Assembly (NCBI RefSeq): GCF_004349235.1
Contig: NZ_SMKY01000006.1
Coordinates: 1-64,000, forward strand
DNA length: 64,000 bases
Reading direction: 5' to 3'
Origin: Actinomadura darangshiensis
GTDB taxonomy: Bacteria > Actinomycetota > Actinomycetes > Streptosporangiales > Streptosporangiaceae
The notes under the pieces were generated by a model that was not told the DNA's origin, did not search any database, and saw only the letters and a program-made list of their open reading frames with translations. Made by a program: the position numbers and the translations under genes. Shown here piece after piece: positions 1-8,877 of the stretch. The number at the start of each line of letters is the position of its first letter. The stretch's first letter is position 1.

Positions 1-1569
1 ACGCTGATCGCCGCGCTGCTCCTCGCCTTCCATCCCGCCCCGCCCGCGCACGCCGCCGCTCCCGCACGCGCCGCCGGCGGCGAGGTGCGCGGTTACATCG
101 ACGCCCACAGCCACCTGATGTCGTACGAGGCGTTCGGCGGCGCGCTGATGTGCGGCAAGCCGTTCGACCCGCGCGGCATCCAGGAGGCGCTGCGCGACTG
201 CCCCGACCACGCCGGGAACGGGGCGTTCGCCTGGTTCGAGAACTTCACCAGGCACGGCACGCCGTTCGGCACGCACGACCCCACCGGCTGGCCGACGTTC
301 AAGGACTGGCCCGCCTGGGACTCCCGCACCCACCAGCAGGCGTACTACACGTGGCTGGAACGCTCCTGGCGGGCGGGTCAGCGCGTCCTCGTCAACCACC
401 TGGTCGCCAACCGCCAGCTCTGCGACCTGTATCCGCTCAAGCGCAACAAGTGCGACGAGATGGCCGTCATCCGGCTTGAGGCGCAGCGCATGCGCGAGCT
501 GGAGTCCTACATCGACGCGCAGAACGGCGGCCAGGGCAAGGGCTGGTTCCGCATCGTGCGCGGCCCGGACCAGGCGCGCCAGGTCATCCAGGACGGGAAG
601 CTCGCCGTCGTCCTCGGCATCGAGACGTCCGAGCCGTTCGGCTGCCGGATCATCGGCGGCGTCCCGCAGTGCACCCGCGCGGACATCGACCGGGGCCTGG
701 ACGAGGCGAAGGACCTCGGCGTCTCCTCCATGTTCCTGTGCCACAAGTTCGACAACGCGCTGTGCGGCGTCCGGTACGACGGCGGCACCACCGGGGCCAT
801 CGTCAACGTGGGCAACTTCCTCGCCACCGGCCGCTTCTGGCAGGCCGAGACGTGCACCGGCCCGATCCACGACAACACCATCGCGTCGGCGGGCACCGTC
901 AACGACGACGTGCAGGAGATCCTGCGCTACCTCGGAAAGGCGGGCATCACGCTGCCGCTGTATCCGGCGGCACCGCACTGCAACATCAACGGCCTGACCG
1001 ACCTCGGGAAGTACATGCTGCAGGGCATGATGAAGCGGCACATGATCGTCGAGATCGACCACATGAGCGCCAAGGCCGCCGGCGAGACGCTGGACGTCCT
1101 GGAAGGCGCCCGCTACTCGGGCGTCATCTCGTCCCACAGCTGGACCGACGAGCACTACATGGGCCGCATCTACGGGCTCGGCGGAATGGCCACCGGTTAC
1201 GGCAACGCCGCCGACCAGTTCGCGGCGGAATGGAAGCGCAAGAAGGAATCCCGCGACCCCCGCTACACCTTCGGCTACGGCTACGGGCTGGACGTCAACG
1301 GCATGGGCGCGCTGCCGCCACCGCGCGCGGACGCCTCCAAGACCCCACTGCGCTACCCGTACACGTCCCCGATCAACGGGGTGACGCTCGACCGGCTGCG
1401 CACCGGCGAGCGCACCTGGGACCTCAACACCGACGGCGTCGCCAACTACGGTCTCGTTCCCGACTGGATCACCGACATGCGCAACTTCGGCGGCCAGGAG
1501 ATCATCGACGACATGGCCCGCGGCGCCGAGGCCTACCTGGAGATGTGGGGGCGCACCGAGGCGGACTAG
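1..1569 (+). CDS. Secreted metal-dependent hydrolase, peptidase M19 (membrane dipeptidase)-like, 5' end outside window
   Basis: The reading frame is open from the first base, so the gene starts left of the window. Its first visible residues are the hydrophobic end of a signal peptide followed by an Ala-rich AHAAAPARAA cleavage region, which indicates export. The mature protein shows the metal-site pattern of the M19 branch of the amidohydrolase superfamily. It has DAHSH near its start, GIETSEPF (a metal-bridging Glu), HKFDN, VEIDHMSAK and ISSHSW in the expected order. M19 enzymes hydrolyse dipeptides or related amides with two zinc ions, but the long insertions here make a substrate call unsafe. 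The stop overlaps the stop of the convergent SDR gene at CTAG. Fold and export are likely. Dipeptidase activity is an inference. Confidence 0.75.
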   Translation, partial: TLIAALLLAFHPAPPAHAAAPARAAGGEVRGYIDAHSHLMSYEAFGGALMCGKPFDPRGIQEALRDCPDHAGNGAFAWFENFTRHGTPFGTHDPTGWPTFKDWPAWDSRTHQQAYYTWLERSWRAGQRVLVNHLVANRQLCDLYPLKRNKCDEMAVIRLEAQRMRELESYIDAQNGGQGKGWFRIVRGPDQARQVIQDGKLAVVLGIETSEPFGCRIIGGVPQCTRADIDRGLDEAKDLGVSSMFLCHKFDNALCGVRYDGGTTGAIVNVGNFLATGRFWQAETCTGPIHDNTIASAGTVNDDVQEILRYLGKAGITLPLYPAAPHCNINGLTDLGKYMLQGMMKRHMIVEIDHMSAKAAGETLDVLEGARYSGVISSHSWTDEHYMGRIYGLGGMATGYGNAADQFAAEWKRKKESRDPRYTFGYGYGLDVNGMGALPPPRADASKTPLRYPYTSPINGVTLDRLRTGERTWDLNTDGVANYGLVPDWITDMRNFGGQEIIDDMARGAEAYLEMWGRTEAD

Positions 1570-2345
1570 CCCTCTTTGAGCAGTCTCGCCGCGTCGTCCC
1601 AGAGCGTGCGTGCGAGCGTCGCGTCCAGGGCCTTGCGCTTGAGGGGCCTCTCCTTGGAGACGTGGAAGTACCGGCCCGTCCCGTCCGCCGTCAGCAGGTC
1701 GGCGACGGGGCGGGCGGCCTTCCCCGCGGGCTTCAGCGTCCACTTGGCGGCCTTCATCACGCGCCCGAACAGCCCGTCCCCGACGGTGAGGTCGGTCCGC
1801 AGCACGCCCGGATGCACCGCGTCGATCGTCACGCCGGTGTCCCGCCATCGCTCGGCGAACAGCGGGACCATCAGCAGGTTCGCCAGCTTGGTGTCGGCGT
1901 ACGTCCGCACGTTGTGGAAGTCGCGGCCCGTGGGCGTGCGGCCGGGGTCGACCCGTCCCCGGACGTAGAGGGCGGCGCTGACCTGCACCACCCGCCGCAG
2001 CCGCGCCTCCAGCAGCCGGTTCAGCAGGAACGGCGCGAGATGGTTGGTGAAGAACGCCTGCTCGTATCCGTCCTCGTTGAGCGCGAGCCGGCCGGGCCAG
2101 AGCGCCGCGTTGTGGACGAGCACGTCGGTCTCCGGGATCTCGCCCGCCAGGGCCCGCACCGTCCGGACGGACGACAGGTCGCCCACCACCAGATCGGCGC
2201 CGATCTCCGCCGCGGCCGCCGCGCCCGCGTCCGGCCGCCGCGCCACGATCGTCACCCGGTGCCCGCGCCGGACGGCCTCCGCGGCGACCTCCCGGCCCAC
2301 ACCGCGGTTCCCGCCGGTGACGACGACCCTCAAGCGTTCACTCAC
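1566..2345 (-). CDS. Short-chain dehydrogenase/reductase
   Basis: A 259-residue SDR. The N-terminal dinucleotide motif is TGGNRGVGRE, followed by an NNA-like HNAALW at the end of strand 4 and a YADTKLANL active-site segment (Tyr-x-x-x-Lys). This layout resembles retinol-dehydrogenase or WW-domain-oxidoreductase-like SDRs. I chose the GTG at 2345. The frame stays open six codons further to a TTG, but that extension begins TTG-TTA, and TTA is a rare codon in this GC range. The gene converges on the preceding secreted hydrolase, sharing a CTAG stop overlap. Behind it, between its start and the HNH gene, lies a very strong hairpin. Substrate unknown. Confidence 0.8.
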   Translation of the reverse strand: MSERLRVVVTGGNRGVGREVAAEAVRRGHRVTIVARRPDAGAAAAAEIGADLVVGDLSSVRTVRALAGEIPETDVLVHNAALWPGRLALNEDGYEQAFFTNHLAPFLLNRLLEARLRRVVQVSAALYVRGRVDPGRTPTGRDFHNVRTYADTKLANLLMVPLFAERWRDTGVTIDAVHPGVLRTDLTVGDGLFGRVMKAAKWTLKPAGKAARPVADLLTADGTGRYFHVSKERPLKRKALDATLARTLWDDAARLLKEG

Positions 2346-2364
2346 GCCACCGCACCCTAACAAG

Positions 2365-2400
2365 CGTCGCGCGGCACGGGTCGACCCGTGCCGCGCGACG
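2365..2400 (-). terminator. Strong hairpin terminator after the HNH nuclease gene
   Basis: Two perfectly complementary 16-base arms (2365-2380 and 2385-2400) flank TCGA, so the whole 36 bases are one perfect palindrome. It lies 11 bases past the stop of the minus-strand HNH gene and before the SDR start, so it probably ends HNH transcription. There is no U-tract, as is usual in actinomycetes. Confidence 0.8.
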
Positions 2401-2411
2401 AGGTGATCAGC

Positions 2412-3041
2412 TCAGCACGTGCCGAGCCACGTGGTGAGCGCGCTCTTCTCGGCGCTGTCGACGGTGAGGTCGTAGGACCACTTCACCTGGATCCACGCGC
2501 GCGCGTAGGTGCAGCGGAAGGAGCTGGTCGGCGGTGACCACTCCGCGGGGTCCTGGTCGCTCTTGGACTGGTTGACGTTGTCGGTCACGGCCCACAGCTG
2601 GGGCTGGTCGAGCTCGTTGGCGAAGTCCTGGCGGTGGGCCGTCGTCCACGACCAGGCACCGGACGCCCACGCCTCGGCGAGCGGCACCATGTGGTCGATG
2701 TCGAGGTCGGACGCCTGGGTCCAGGTGCCGCCATCGTAGGGCGAGGTCCAGTTGCCGGACGTCGGGTAGCAGGACGAGTCGGTGGTGATGTTCGTGCCGT
2801 CCCGCTTGAGCACGGTCTCGCGGGTGTTGCAGGCGCCGTCGATCGTGATCCAGTGCGGGAACAGGTCGCGGTCGTAGGTGTCGCCGTGCGATTCGGCGGC
2901 GACGGTGAGTTCGCCCAGGCGGGTCGTCGCCGTGGCGGCGGACGGGATGTTGGGCGGGGTCGCGGACGCGGGAGCGTCCATCACCCCGATGAGCGCCGCG
3001 CCCAGGGCGGCCGGAAGCAGGAACGACAGAACACGTCGCAT
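2412..3041 (-). CDS. Secreted HNH nuclease-like protein (GmrSD C-terminal/DUF1524 type)
   Basis: A 209-residue exported protein. I chose the start at MRRVLSFLLPAALG because it gives a normal signal peptide (charged start, hydrophobic core, ASA before the cleavage site). The frame extends upstream without such features. The core contains DLDIDHMVPLAEAW, the beta-beta-alpha-metal HNH motif seen in secreted actinobacterial DUF1524 proteins, followed by the usual C-terminal DNVNQSKSDQDPAEW (Asn and Lys-Ser conserved) and a Cys pair. Such proteins are often annotated as secreted HNH endonucleases. Activity on environmental DNA or RNA is inferred. It stands alone, with its own terminator. Confidence 0.82.
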   Translation of the reverse strand: MRRVLSFLLPAALGAALIGVMDAPASATPPNIPSAATATTRLGELTVAAESHGDTYDRDLFPHWITIDGACNTRETVLKRDGTNITTDSSCYPTSGNWTSPYDGGTWTQASDLDIDHMVPLAEAWASGAWSWTTAHRQDFANELDQPQLWAVTDNVNQSKSDQDPAEWSPPTSSFRCTYARAWIQVKWSYDLTVDSAEKSALTTWLGTC

Positions 3042-3287
3042 GGGGGGAGCCCTTCCGCAGCCGTTCCCGGCCGGGGCGGGGGGCGTCCCGAGGGGGATCG
3101 GGAACGGCGACACTGCGACGGTGACATTCTCGGCAAATGCGGGAAAACGTCACGCATTGCCCAGCCGCGGCCGCCCCCTTGGTCGGAAGCTGCCGTCAAC
3201 TCCTCCGGCTCATGCCCGTGACCTGCGAGATCGCGGTCGGTGCCGCATCCGGTACGAGGGCGGTACGGCCGGTGAAGACTCCCTTAA
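3042..3287. other. Intergenic stretch, promoter region of the HNH gene
   Basis: About 250 bases between the HNH start and the terminator of the side-chain operon. It should hold the HNH promoter. I see no gene, repeat or clear operator here, although several spurious GC-rich frames cross it. Confidence 0.5.
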
Positions 3288-3319
3288 CGCACCGGTCCCA
3301 CGGCTGCGGGACCGGTGCG
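3288..3319 (-). terminator. Hairpin terminator of the steroid side-chain operon
   Basis: Perfect 12-bp arms (3288-3299 and 3308-3319, CGCACCGGTCCC and its complement) with an 8-base loop. It sits 18 bases beyond the stop of the last gene of the minus-strand operon. Confidence 0.75.
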
Positions 3320-3337
3320 GGCGGCCGGCGGACCGGC

Positions 3338-4126
3338 TCAGGCGAAGCGGGCGCGGGCGGCGGAGATGACCGTGCGGTCGTCCACTGCGGCCTCGAACAG
3401 GGTCGCGGGGGCGTCCTTCCAGGTGTCGACGCGCAGTTCGTCGCCTGGGAAGACCGGGGCGGCGAAGCGGCCTTCCAGTTCGGTTAGGTCGGCCGGGTGG
3501 GCGCCTTGGGACGACGCCAGGGGCAGTGTGATCGCGGCCAGGGTGCACAGGCCGTGCATGATGGGGCGCGGCATTCCGGCCGTCTTCGCCGCCTCCGGGT
3601 CGATGTGCAGGTGGTGGCGGTCGCCCAGCAGGCGGTAGAGGGCCGCCTGGTCGGGGGACGTCTGGACGGTCAGGGAACCGTCCGGCTCCCGATCGGGATG
3701 GCGGCGGGCGGACGGGCCCCGGTCGCCGCCGAAGCCGCCGCGCCCTGGGGCGAACAACGACCAGGTGGCCTCGAAGTAGTCGCTTTCCACGGCCACCTCG
3801 AAGACGGCGGCCGAGCCCTTGTCCCAGACCTCTGCCACGTGGGCCTTCATCTCTACGGAGCCTGAGCGCGGTAGCGGTTTCAGGGCGCGCAGCCGCTGCA
3901 TGCCGTGGAGGGTGGTTCGCGCGTCGAACGCGCCCGCCGAGGCGAGAGCGTCCGGGGCCCATTGCGCGAGGGTCAGGGCGAAGGTCGGGAGGACGCGGAG
4001 GCGCTCCTCGAAGACCAGGTCCAGGTCGGAGGCGCCCGCACCCACCGCCAGCGCGTACAGGATGGGTTGGGTGTCTTCGTAGGTGACGGTCTTGGTGCCG
4101 AGGTCCCGGCCACGCCATTCGCTCAC
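3338..4126 (-). CDS. MaoC-type (R)-specific enoyl-CoA hydratase, double hot-dog (ChsH3/Hsd4B-like)
   Basis: A 262-residue protein of the eukaryote-type hydratase-2 fold. It has an N-terminal substrate-binding half (residues 1-120) and a C-terminal catalytic half with HHLHIDPEAAKTAG followed by PRPIMHGL (about 170-193), where the Asp and His of the hydratase motif lie. It would add water to an enoyl-CoA in side-chain beta-oxidation. Mycobacteria carry a similar protein (Rv3538) beside the igr genes. It is the last gene of the operon. Its GTG overlaps the ltp2 stop (GTGA), so it is probably translationally coupled. Which side-chain step it serves is an inference. Confidence 0.82.
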   Translation of the reverse strand: MSEWRGRDLGTKTVTYEDTQPILYALAVGAGASDLDLVFEERLRVLPTFALTLAQWAPDALASAGAFDARTTLHGMQRLRALKPLPRSGSVEMKAHVAEVWDKGSAAVFEVAVESDYFEATWSLFAPGRGGFGGDRGPSARRHPDREPDGSLTVQTSPDQAALYRLLGDRHHLHIDPEAAKTAGMPRPIMHGLCTLAAITLPLASSQGAHPADLTELEGRFAAPVFPGDELRVDTWKDAPATLFEAAVDDRTVISAARARFA

Positions 4127-5298
4127 GCGTCCGCCCCCAGGACCAGGCCGCTGGTCGGGACGCCGGTCCCGGCGGTGACCAGCACGTTGTGGACGTCGCC
4201 CGGCTGGTTCGCGGACGTGCCCCGGACGAGCCGGACGCCCTCCGCGATGCCGTTCATGCCATGGATGTACGCCTCGCCGAGCTGGCCGCCATGGGTGTTG
4301 AACGGCAGCCGCCCGCCGGCCTCCAGGTTGCCTTCCGCGACGAAGTCCTTGGCCTCGCCCTTGGCGCAGAAGCCCAGCTCTTCGAGCTGCGGCAGGACGA
4401 GCGGGGTGAAGTGGTCGTAGAGGATCGCGGCCTGGACGTCGGACGGGGTGAGGCGCGACTGGGCGTAGAGCTGCCGTCCCACGAGGCCCATCTCCGGGAT
4501 GCCGGTGATCTCGGAGCGGTAGTAGCTCGTCATCATGTGCTGGTCGTTGCCCGAGCCCTGGGCGGCCCCCCAGACCAGGGCCGGCCGGTGCGGAAGGTCG
4601 CGGGCACGCTCCGCGGAGACGACGACGAGGGCCTGGCCGCCGTCGCTCTCCTGGCAGCAGTCGAGGAGGCGGAGCGGCTCGGCGATCCAGCGGGACGCCT
4701 GGTGGTCGGCCAGGGTGATCGGCCGTTCGTAGAACCACGCGGCCGGGTTCTTGGCGGCGTGCTTGCGGTCGACGACGGCGACGCGGCCGAAGTCCTCGCT
4801 GGTCGCGCCGTACTCGTACATGTAGCGCTGCGCGAACATCGCGACCCACTGGGCTGGGGTCGACAGCCCGAACGGGTTCATCCACGCGTAGGCGGCGCCG
4901 TCGGCGCTGACGTCCGCCGGCCGGTCGGCCTGGCCGAGGCCGTACCGGGTGCCGGACCGCTCGTTGAACGCGCGGTAGCAGACGACGACGTCGGCGACGC
5001 CGGTCGCGACGGCCATCGCCGCCTGCTGGACGGTGCCGCACGCGGCGCCGCCGCCGTAGCCGATCCGGGAGAAGAACTTCAGCTCGCCGATGCCGAGGTT
5101 CCGGGCGATGTGGATCTCGGAGTTGGTGTCGGCGGTGAACGTCACCATGCCGTCCACGTCGGACGGCTGGAGCCCCGCGTCGGTGATCGCGGCGAGGACC
5201 GCCTCGCAGGCGAGCCGCAGCTCGCTGCGGCCCGACTCCTTGGAGAACTCGGTGGCGCCGATCCCGGCGATCGCGGCCGCCCCTGGCAGGACGCTCAT
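4123..5298 (-). CDS. ltp2: Ltp2-like thiolase-fold steroid side-chain aldolase
   Basis: A 391-residue thiolase-superfamily protein of the lipid-transfer/SCP-x group. Near the N-terminus are IAGIGATEFSKESGRSE and GYGGGAACGTVQQAAMAVA, and near the end FNTHGGQLGEAYIHGMNG. Ltp2 carries out the retro-aldol cleavage that releases propionyl-CoA from the 17-hydroxy steroid-CoA, leaving the 17-ketone, and acts in complex with the DUF35 part of ChsH2. Here it lies directly after chsH1 with a 4-base ATGA overlap, as in the mycobacterial igr operon (chsH2, chsH1, ltp2). I chose the ATG inside that overlap. Upstream residues in the open frame are Arg-rich noise. The assignment rests on family look and synteny. 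Confidence 0.85.
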   Translation of the reverse strand: MSVLPGAAAIAGIGATEFSKESGRSELRLACEAVLAAITDAGLQPSDVDGMVTFTADTNSEIHIARNLGIGELKFFSRIGYGGGAACGTVQQAAMAVATGVADVVVCYRAFNERSGTRYGLGQADRPADVSADGAAYAWMNPFGLSTPAQWVAMFAQRYMYEYGATSEDFGRVAVVDRKHAAKNPAAWFYERPITLADHQASRWIAEPLRLLDCCQESDGGQALVVVSAERARDLPHRPALVWGAAQGSGNDQHMMTSYYRSEITGIPEMGLVGRQLYAQSRLTPSDVQAAILYDHFTPLVLPQLEELGFCAKGEAKDFVAEGNLEAGGRLPFNTHGGQLGEAYIHGMNGIAEGVRLVRGTSANQPGDVHNVLVTAGTGVPTSGLVLGADA

Positions 5299-5711
5299 GC
5301 ACCGCTCCCTTGCAGTTGGACGACGACGGTGCCGGTCACGTGCGGGCCTATGGCGTTCGTGCCGCGCACCTTGATCTCGACGCGGCCCCCGTCGTCCTTG
5401 GCCGAGACCGTGCCGGTCAGCAGCATCGTGTCGCCGGGGTAGTTCGGCGCGCCGAGGCGGATCCTGATGGCCTTCACCACGGCGGCGGGCCCGGCCCACT
5501 GCGTCACGTACCGGTCGACGAGCCCGTTCGTCGTGAGGATGTTCATGAAGACGTCCTTGGAACCGCGCTCGACCGCGAGCGACGGGTCGTGGTGGACGTC
5601 CTGGTAGTCGCGGCTCGCGAGCGCGGTCGCGACGATCATCGTGCGGGTCAGCGGGATGCTCAGCTCGGGGAGCTCCTCCCCCACCGAGACGTCCTCGAAG
5701 CTCCTGCTCAC
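5295..5711 (-). CDS. chsH1: MaoC-family hydratase subunit ChsH1-like
   Basis: A 138-residue single hot-dog protein with the hydratase signature SRDYQDVHHDPSLA (Asp35 and His40/His41) and RLGAPNYPGDT in the second half. In Mycobacterium tuberculosis, ChsH1 supplies the catalytic residues of a heterotetramer with ChsH2. The complex hydrates the 17(20)-enoyl-CoA formed from the three-carbon steroid side chain. The GTG start overlaps the chsE1 stop (GTGA) and the stop overlaps the ltp2 ATG, so all three are coupled. The length matches the family. An ORF extending far upstream in this frame is antisense-like noise over chsE1. Confidence 0.85.
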   Translation of the reverse strand: MSRSFEDVSVGEELPELSIPLTRTMIVATALASRDYQDVHHDPSLAVERGSKDVFMNILTTNGLVDRYVTQWAGPAAVVKAIRIRLGAPNYPGDTMLLTGTVSAKDDGGRVEIKVRGTNAIGPHVTGTVVVQLQGSGA

Positions 5712-6769
5712 AGGGCGGCTCCCAGCAGGTCGAGGTCGGCGGACGCGCCGCCGAGCGTCCCGGAGATCTGCTTGCCCCACAGGAAGTGGCGGTGCACCGG
5801 GTAGTCGACGTCCACGCCGATGCCGCCGTGCAGGTGCTGGACGCGGTGGACGACGTTCAGCCCGCCCTCGTCCGACCACCACTTGGCGACCAGGACGGCG
5901 GTTTCGGCGTCCTCCCCGGCGGCGACCAGCGAGACCGCGTGCCAGAGGCAGACGCGGAGCGCGTCGATCTCGATGTAGCAGTCGGCGAGGTTGTGCTGCA
6001 CGGCCTGGAAGGTGGCGAGCGGACGGCCGAACTGCTCGCGTCCCGTCAGGTAGTCGGCGGCCAGGCGCAGCGCGCCGTCGGCCACGCCGACCTGGACGGC
6101 GGCCAGCGAGACCCGGGCCAGCTCCAGGACCGTCTCCAACGCACCCGGATCGAGGGCCTGGGCCGGTGCGCCGTCGAGCGTGAGGTGCCCGGCGACGTCC
6201 CGGCTCGTGGTCTCGGCACGCTCCCAGGATCCGGCGGACGTCTCGACCAGGAACAGGCCCGCGCCTTCCGGCGAGGAGGCCGAGACCAGGACATGACGAG
6301 TGCCGAACGGCGTGGGGACGGCGGCCTTCGTGCCGGTCAGCAGCCACGTGTCCCCGTCGCGGACGGCGGCGCAACGCGGCGACGCCGGGTCGGACGGCCC
6401 GAACTCCTCAAGCGCGACCGTCAGCCGGGTAGAACCGTCCACAACGGAAGGCAGTACCTCTGTCGAACCGTGTGAGGCGAGCGTGAGAGCGGCGACGACC
6501 GACGGCCAGATCGGGACCGGCGCGACGACCCGCCCCTGCTTCTCCAGCAGGACGGCCAGTCCGGCGACGCCCAGTCCGGCTCCGCCGACCGCCTCGGGCA
6601 GCGCGACGCCGAGCAGGCCCGTGTCGCCCAGCTCCGCCCACAGGGCCTCGTCGAAGCCCTGCCCGGATTCCTCGGCGGCCTTGATCCGCTCCTGCGTGGC
6701 CCGGTCGGTGAAGATCTGCCGCGCGAGGTCCCTGACCGCCTCAAGCTCTTCGCCAAGCGTGAAGTCCAT
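5708..6769 (-). CDS. chsE1: Acyl-CoA dehydrogenase subunit ChsE1 (FadE28)-like
   Basis: A 353-residue acyl-CoA dehydrogenase, shorter than usual, as ChsE1/FadE28 is. It starts MDFTLGEELEAVRDLA and carries the C-terminal REQFGRPLATFQAVQHNLAD and HLHGGIGVDVDYPVHRHF segments. ChsE1-ChsE2 form an alpha2beta2 dehydrogenase that introduces the double bond in the 3-carbon side chain of 3-oxo-pregnene-carboxyl-CoA. The partner (chsE2) is two genes upstream in the same operon, with chsH2 between them. That differs slightly from M. tuberculosis, where fadE28 and fadE29 are adjacent. The start ATG shares one base with the chsH2 stop (TGATG). Confidence 0.85.
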   Translation of the reverse strand: MDFTLGEELEAVRDLARQIFTDRATQERIKAAEESGQGFDEALWAELGDTGLLGVALPEAVGGAGLGVAGLAVLLEKQGRVVAPVPIWPSVVAALTLASHGSTEVLPSVVDGSTRLTVALEEFGPSDPASPRCAAVRDGDTWLLTGTKAAVPTPFGTRHVLVSASSPEGAGLFLVETSAGSWERAETTSRDVAGHLTLDGAPAQALDPGALETVLELARVSLAAVQVGVADGALRLAADYLTGREQFGRPLATFQAVQHNLADCYIEIDALRVCLWHAVSLVAAGEDAETAVLVAKWWSDEGGLNVVHRVQHLHGGIGVDVDYPVHRHFLWGKQISGTLGGASADLDLLGAAL

Positions 6770-7701
6770 CAGCGCTCCTTGTTCTCGGCCGGGCGGAAGA
6801 CCGGTAGGGAGAGGTCGGGGTCCGGGTCGATCCAGTCGACGACGACGGCCATGCCGATCTCGACGTCCTGCGGCGCGACCCCGGTCATGTTCGTGATCAG
6901 CCGGGTGCCCTCGGTCAGCTCGACCACCGCGACGACCAGCGGATAGTCGAAGGCCGGGTGGCGCGGGTGGTGGTTGACGACGTAGCTGTAGACGTGGCCC
7001 TCGCCCTGCGCCTCGACGGTGTCCCAGTCGAACGAGCCGCACTGCGGGCAGCACGGGCCGGGCGGGTGCCGCAGCGACTTGCAGTCGGCGCAGCGCTGGA
7101 TGACCAGCTTGTGCTCGCGCGCCGCCTCGAACCAGAAGGCGTTGTCGGAGTTGATCGCGGGCCGCGGGCGCAGCGGCTTCGGCTCGGCCTTGTCCTCCGG
7201 GCGGAAGCGCAGGAGGCGCCAGCGCTGCGTGGCGACGACCTCGCCGGACGCGTCCCGGTACGTCTTGACCGTGCTGACGAAGCGTCCTGCGCCGAGCGCG
7301 GTGTTCTTCTCCGGGGAGATCGAGTCGACGGTCTCCTCGACGCTGACGCGGTCGCCGGGCACCAGCTCGCGGTGGAACTCGAACTCGGAGTCGGTGGCGA
7401 CGACGGAGGTGTAGCCGCCCTCGGCGAGCAGGTCGGTCAGCTCGTCCGGGCCCGCCGGGTCTTCTCGGACGGACGCCGCGTAGCCGCGCATCGTCCACGC
7501 CTGGATCATCGACGCGGGCGCCACGACGCCTTCGCGTCCGGTGGCGCGGGCGGCGGCCTCGTCCAGGTAGACGGGGTTGCCGTCCTCCATCGCCTCGACC
7601 CAGTGCCGGATCATGGGGACGTTCACGGGGTCCTGCCCGGTGCGCACCGTGCCGACCGGCCGCCCGACCCAGGCCTGGAGCCGCTCCTCGTATTCGCTCA
7701 T
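6769..7701 (-). CDS. chsH2: ChsH2-like bifunctional MaoC-DUF35 protein
   Basis: A 310-residue fusion. Residues 1-170 are an N-terminal MaoC-like hot-dog domain. Residues 185-305 are a DUF35/OB-fold domain with a zinc ribbon, Cys204 and Cys207 (CADC) and Cys218 and Cys221 (CPQC). This is the exact architecture and length of mycobacterial ChsH2, which pairs with ChsH1 for hydration, while its DUF35 half docks Ltp2 for the following aldol cleavage. Gene order chsH2, chsE1, chsH1, ltp2 on the same strand supports this. The start ATG overlaps the chsE2 stop by four bases. Confidence 0.88.
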   Translation of the reverse strand: MSEYEERLQAWVGRPVGTVRTGQDPVNVPMIRHWVEAMEDGNPVYLDEAAARATGREGVVAPASMIQAWTMRGYAASVREDPAGPDELTDLLAEGGYTSVVATDSEFEFHRELVPGDRVSVEETVDSISPEKNTALGAGRFVSTVKTYRDASGEVVATQRWRLLRFRPEDKAEPKPLRPRPAINSDNAFWFEAAREHKLVIQRCADCKSLRHPPGPCCPQCGSFDWDTVEAQGEGHVYSYVVNHHPRHPAFDYPLVVAVVELTEGTRLITNMTGVAPQDVEIGMAVVVDWIDPDPDLSLPVFRPAENKER

Positions 7702-8861
7702 GACCGCCTCGACCTCGGCAGACCCAGTCCCTGGACGGCGACCATGTCGCGCAGCACCTCGTTGACGCCGCCGCCGAACGTGTTGACGATGCCCTGCCGG
7801 GACAGCTGCTCGATCTGCCCGTACAGCACCGCACCCGGCGATTCGGGGCGGATCCGCCCGGCCGCCCCCAGCACGCCGGTCAGCGTCCGCTGGACGTCGA
7901 TGTGCGTCTCCGTCCCGTAGGACTTGGCGGCTCCGGCCTGCGCGCCGGTCAGCGTGCCCGCCTCGACGGCCATCGTCATCTTCCAGTTCATCAGCCGCAT
8001 CGCTTCGAGCTTGGCGTGCGTGCGGGCGAGGTCCGCGCGCACCCAGGGCAGGTCGATGGCGCCGTTCTCGCGGGCCCAGTCGCGGACGTCCTCCCAGAGC
8101 CGGATCATCCGGCCGCCGAGCGCGGCGAGCCCGATGCGCTCGTGGTTGAGCTGCGTGGTGATCAGGCGCCAGCCGCCGTCGACGTCCCCGACGACCGAGG
8201 ACGCGGGCACCCGGACGCCGTTGTAGTACGTCGCCGTGACGATCATCCCGCCGACGGTCTGGATCGGGCTCCAGGAGAACCCGTCCGCGTCGGTCGGGAC
8301 GGTCAGGATCGAGATGCCGTTGTGCTTGGGGGCATCCGGGTCCGTCCGGGCGGCGAGCCAGATGTGGTCGGCGGTGTTGGCGCCGCTGGTGAAGACCTTG
8401 CTGCCGTCGACGACGAAGTGGTCCCCGTCGCGGACGGCCTTGGTGCGCAGCGAGGCGAGGTCGGTGCCGGCGTCGGGCTCGGTGTACCCGATCGCGAAGA
8501 CGATGTCGCCCGACAGGATTCCGGGCAGGAAGCGCTTCTTCTGCTCGTCCGTCCCGAACCGCATCAGCGTCGGGCCGACCGTGTTGACCGTGACGAACGG
8601 GAACGGCAGCCCGGCCCGCTGCACCTCGTCGAAGAACACGTACTGCTCGGCGACGGACTTGCCCTGCCCGCCGAACTCCGCCGGCCAGCCGTAGCCGAGC
8701 CAGCCGTCGTTGCCGAGCATCTTGACGATCTCGCGGAAGCGGTCGCCGCCGACGCCCTGCTCGCCGGCGCGGCGCCGCACGTCCGCGGGCAGCAGGCCCG
8801 CGAAGTACGCCCTCAGTTCCGCGCGCAGTTCGCGGTGCGCCTCGGACTCACGCAGATCCAT
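7698..8861 (-). CDS. chsE2: Acyl-CoA dehydrogenase subunit ChsE2 (FadE29)-like
   Basis: A 387-residue acyl-CoA dehydrogenase, the same length I recall for mycobacterial FadE29. Shared segments include FAIGYTEPDAGTDLASLRT, KHNGISIL and GGWRLITTQLNHER in the middle, and NTFGGGVNEVLRDM at the C-terminus. With ChsE1 it would make the heterotetrameric dehydrogenase for the three-carbon steroid side chain. It follows the fadD gene by 16 bases and overlaps chsH2 by ATGA. Confidence 0.87.
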   Translation of the reverse strand: MDLRESEAHRELRAELRAYFAGLLPADVRRRAGEQGVGGDRFREIVKMLGNDGWLGYGWPAEFGGQGKSVAEQYVFFDEVQRAGLPFPFVTVNTVGPTLMRFGTDEQKKRFLPGILSGDIVFAIGYTEPDAGTDLASLRTKAVRDGDHFVVDGSKVFTSGANTADHIWLAARTDPDAPKHNGISILTVPTDADGFSWSPIQTVGGMIVTATYYNGVRVPASSVVGDVDGGWRLITTQLNHERIGLAALGGRMIRLWEDVRDWARENGAIDLPWVRADLARTHAKLEAMRLMNWKMTMAVEAGTLTGAQAGAAKSYGTETHIDVQRTLTGVLGAAGRIRPESPGAVLYGQIEQLSRQGIVNTFGGGVNEVLRDMVAVQGLGLPRSRRS

Positions 8862-8877
8862 ACCTGCCCTTTCTCGG

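Noticed and set aside
3338-5302. A 654-residue minus-strand frame suggesting a fused thiolase-hydratase
   Set aside because: The N-terminal 390 residues are out-of-frame reading of ltp2. The real hydratase starts at the GTG at 4126 that overlaps the ltp2 stop.
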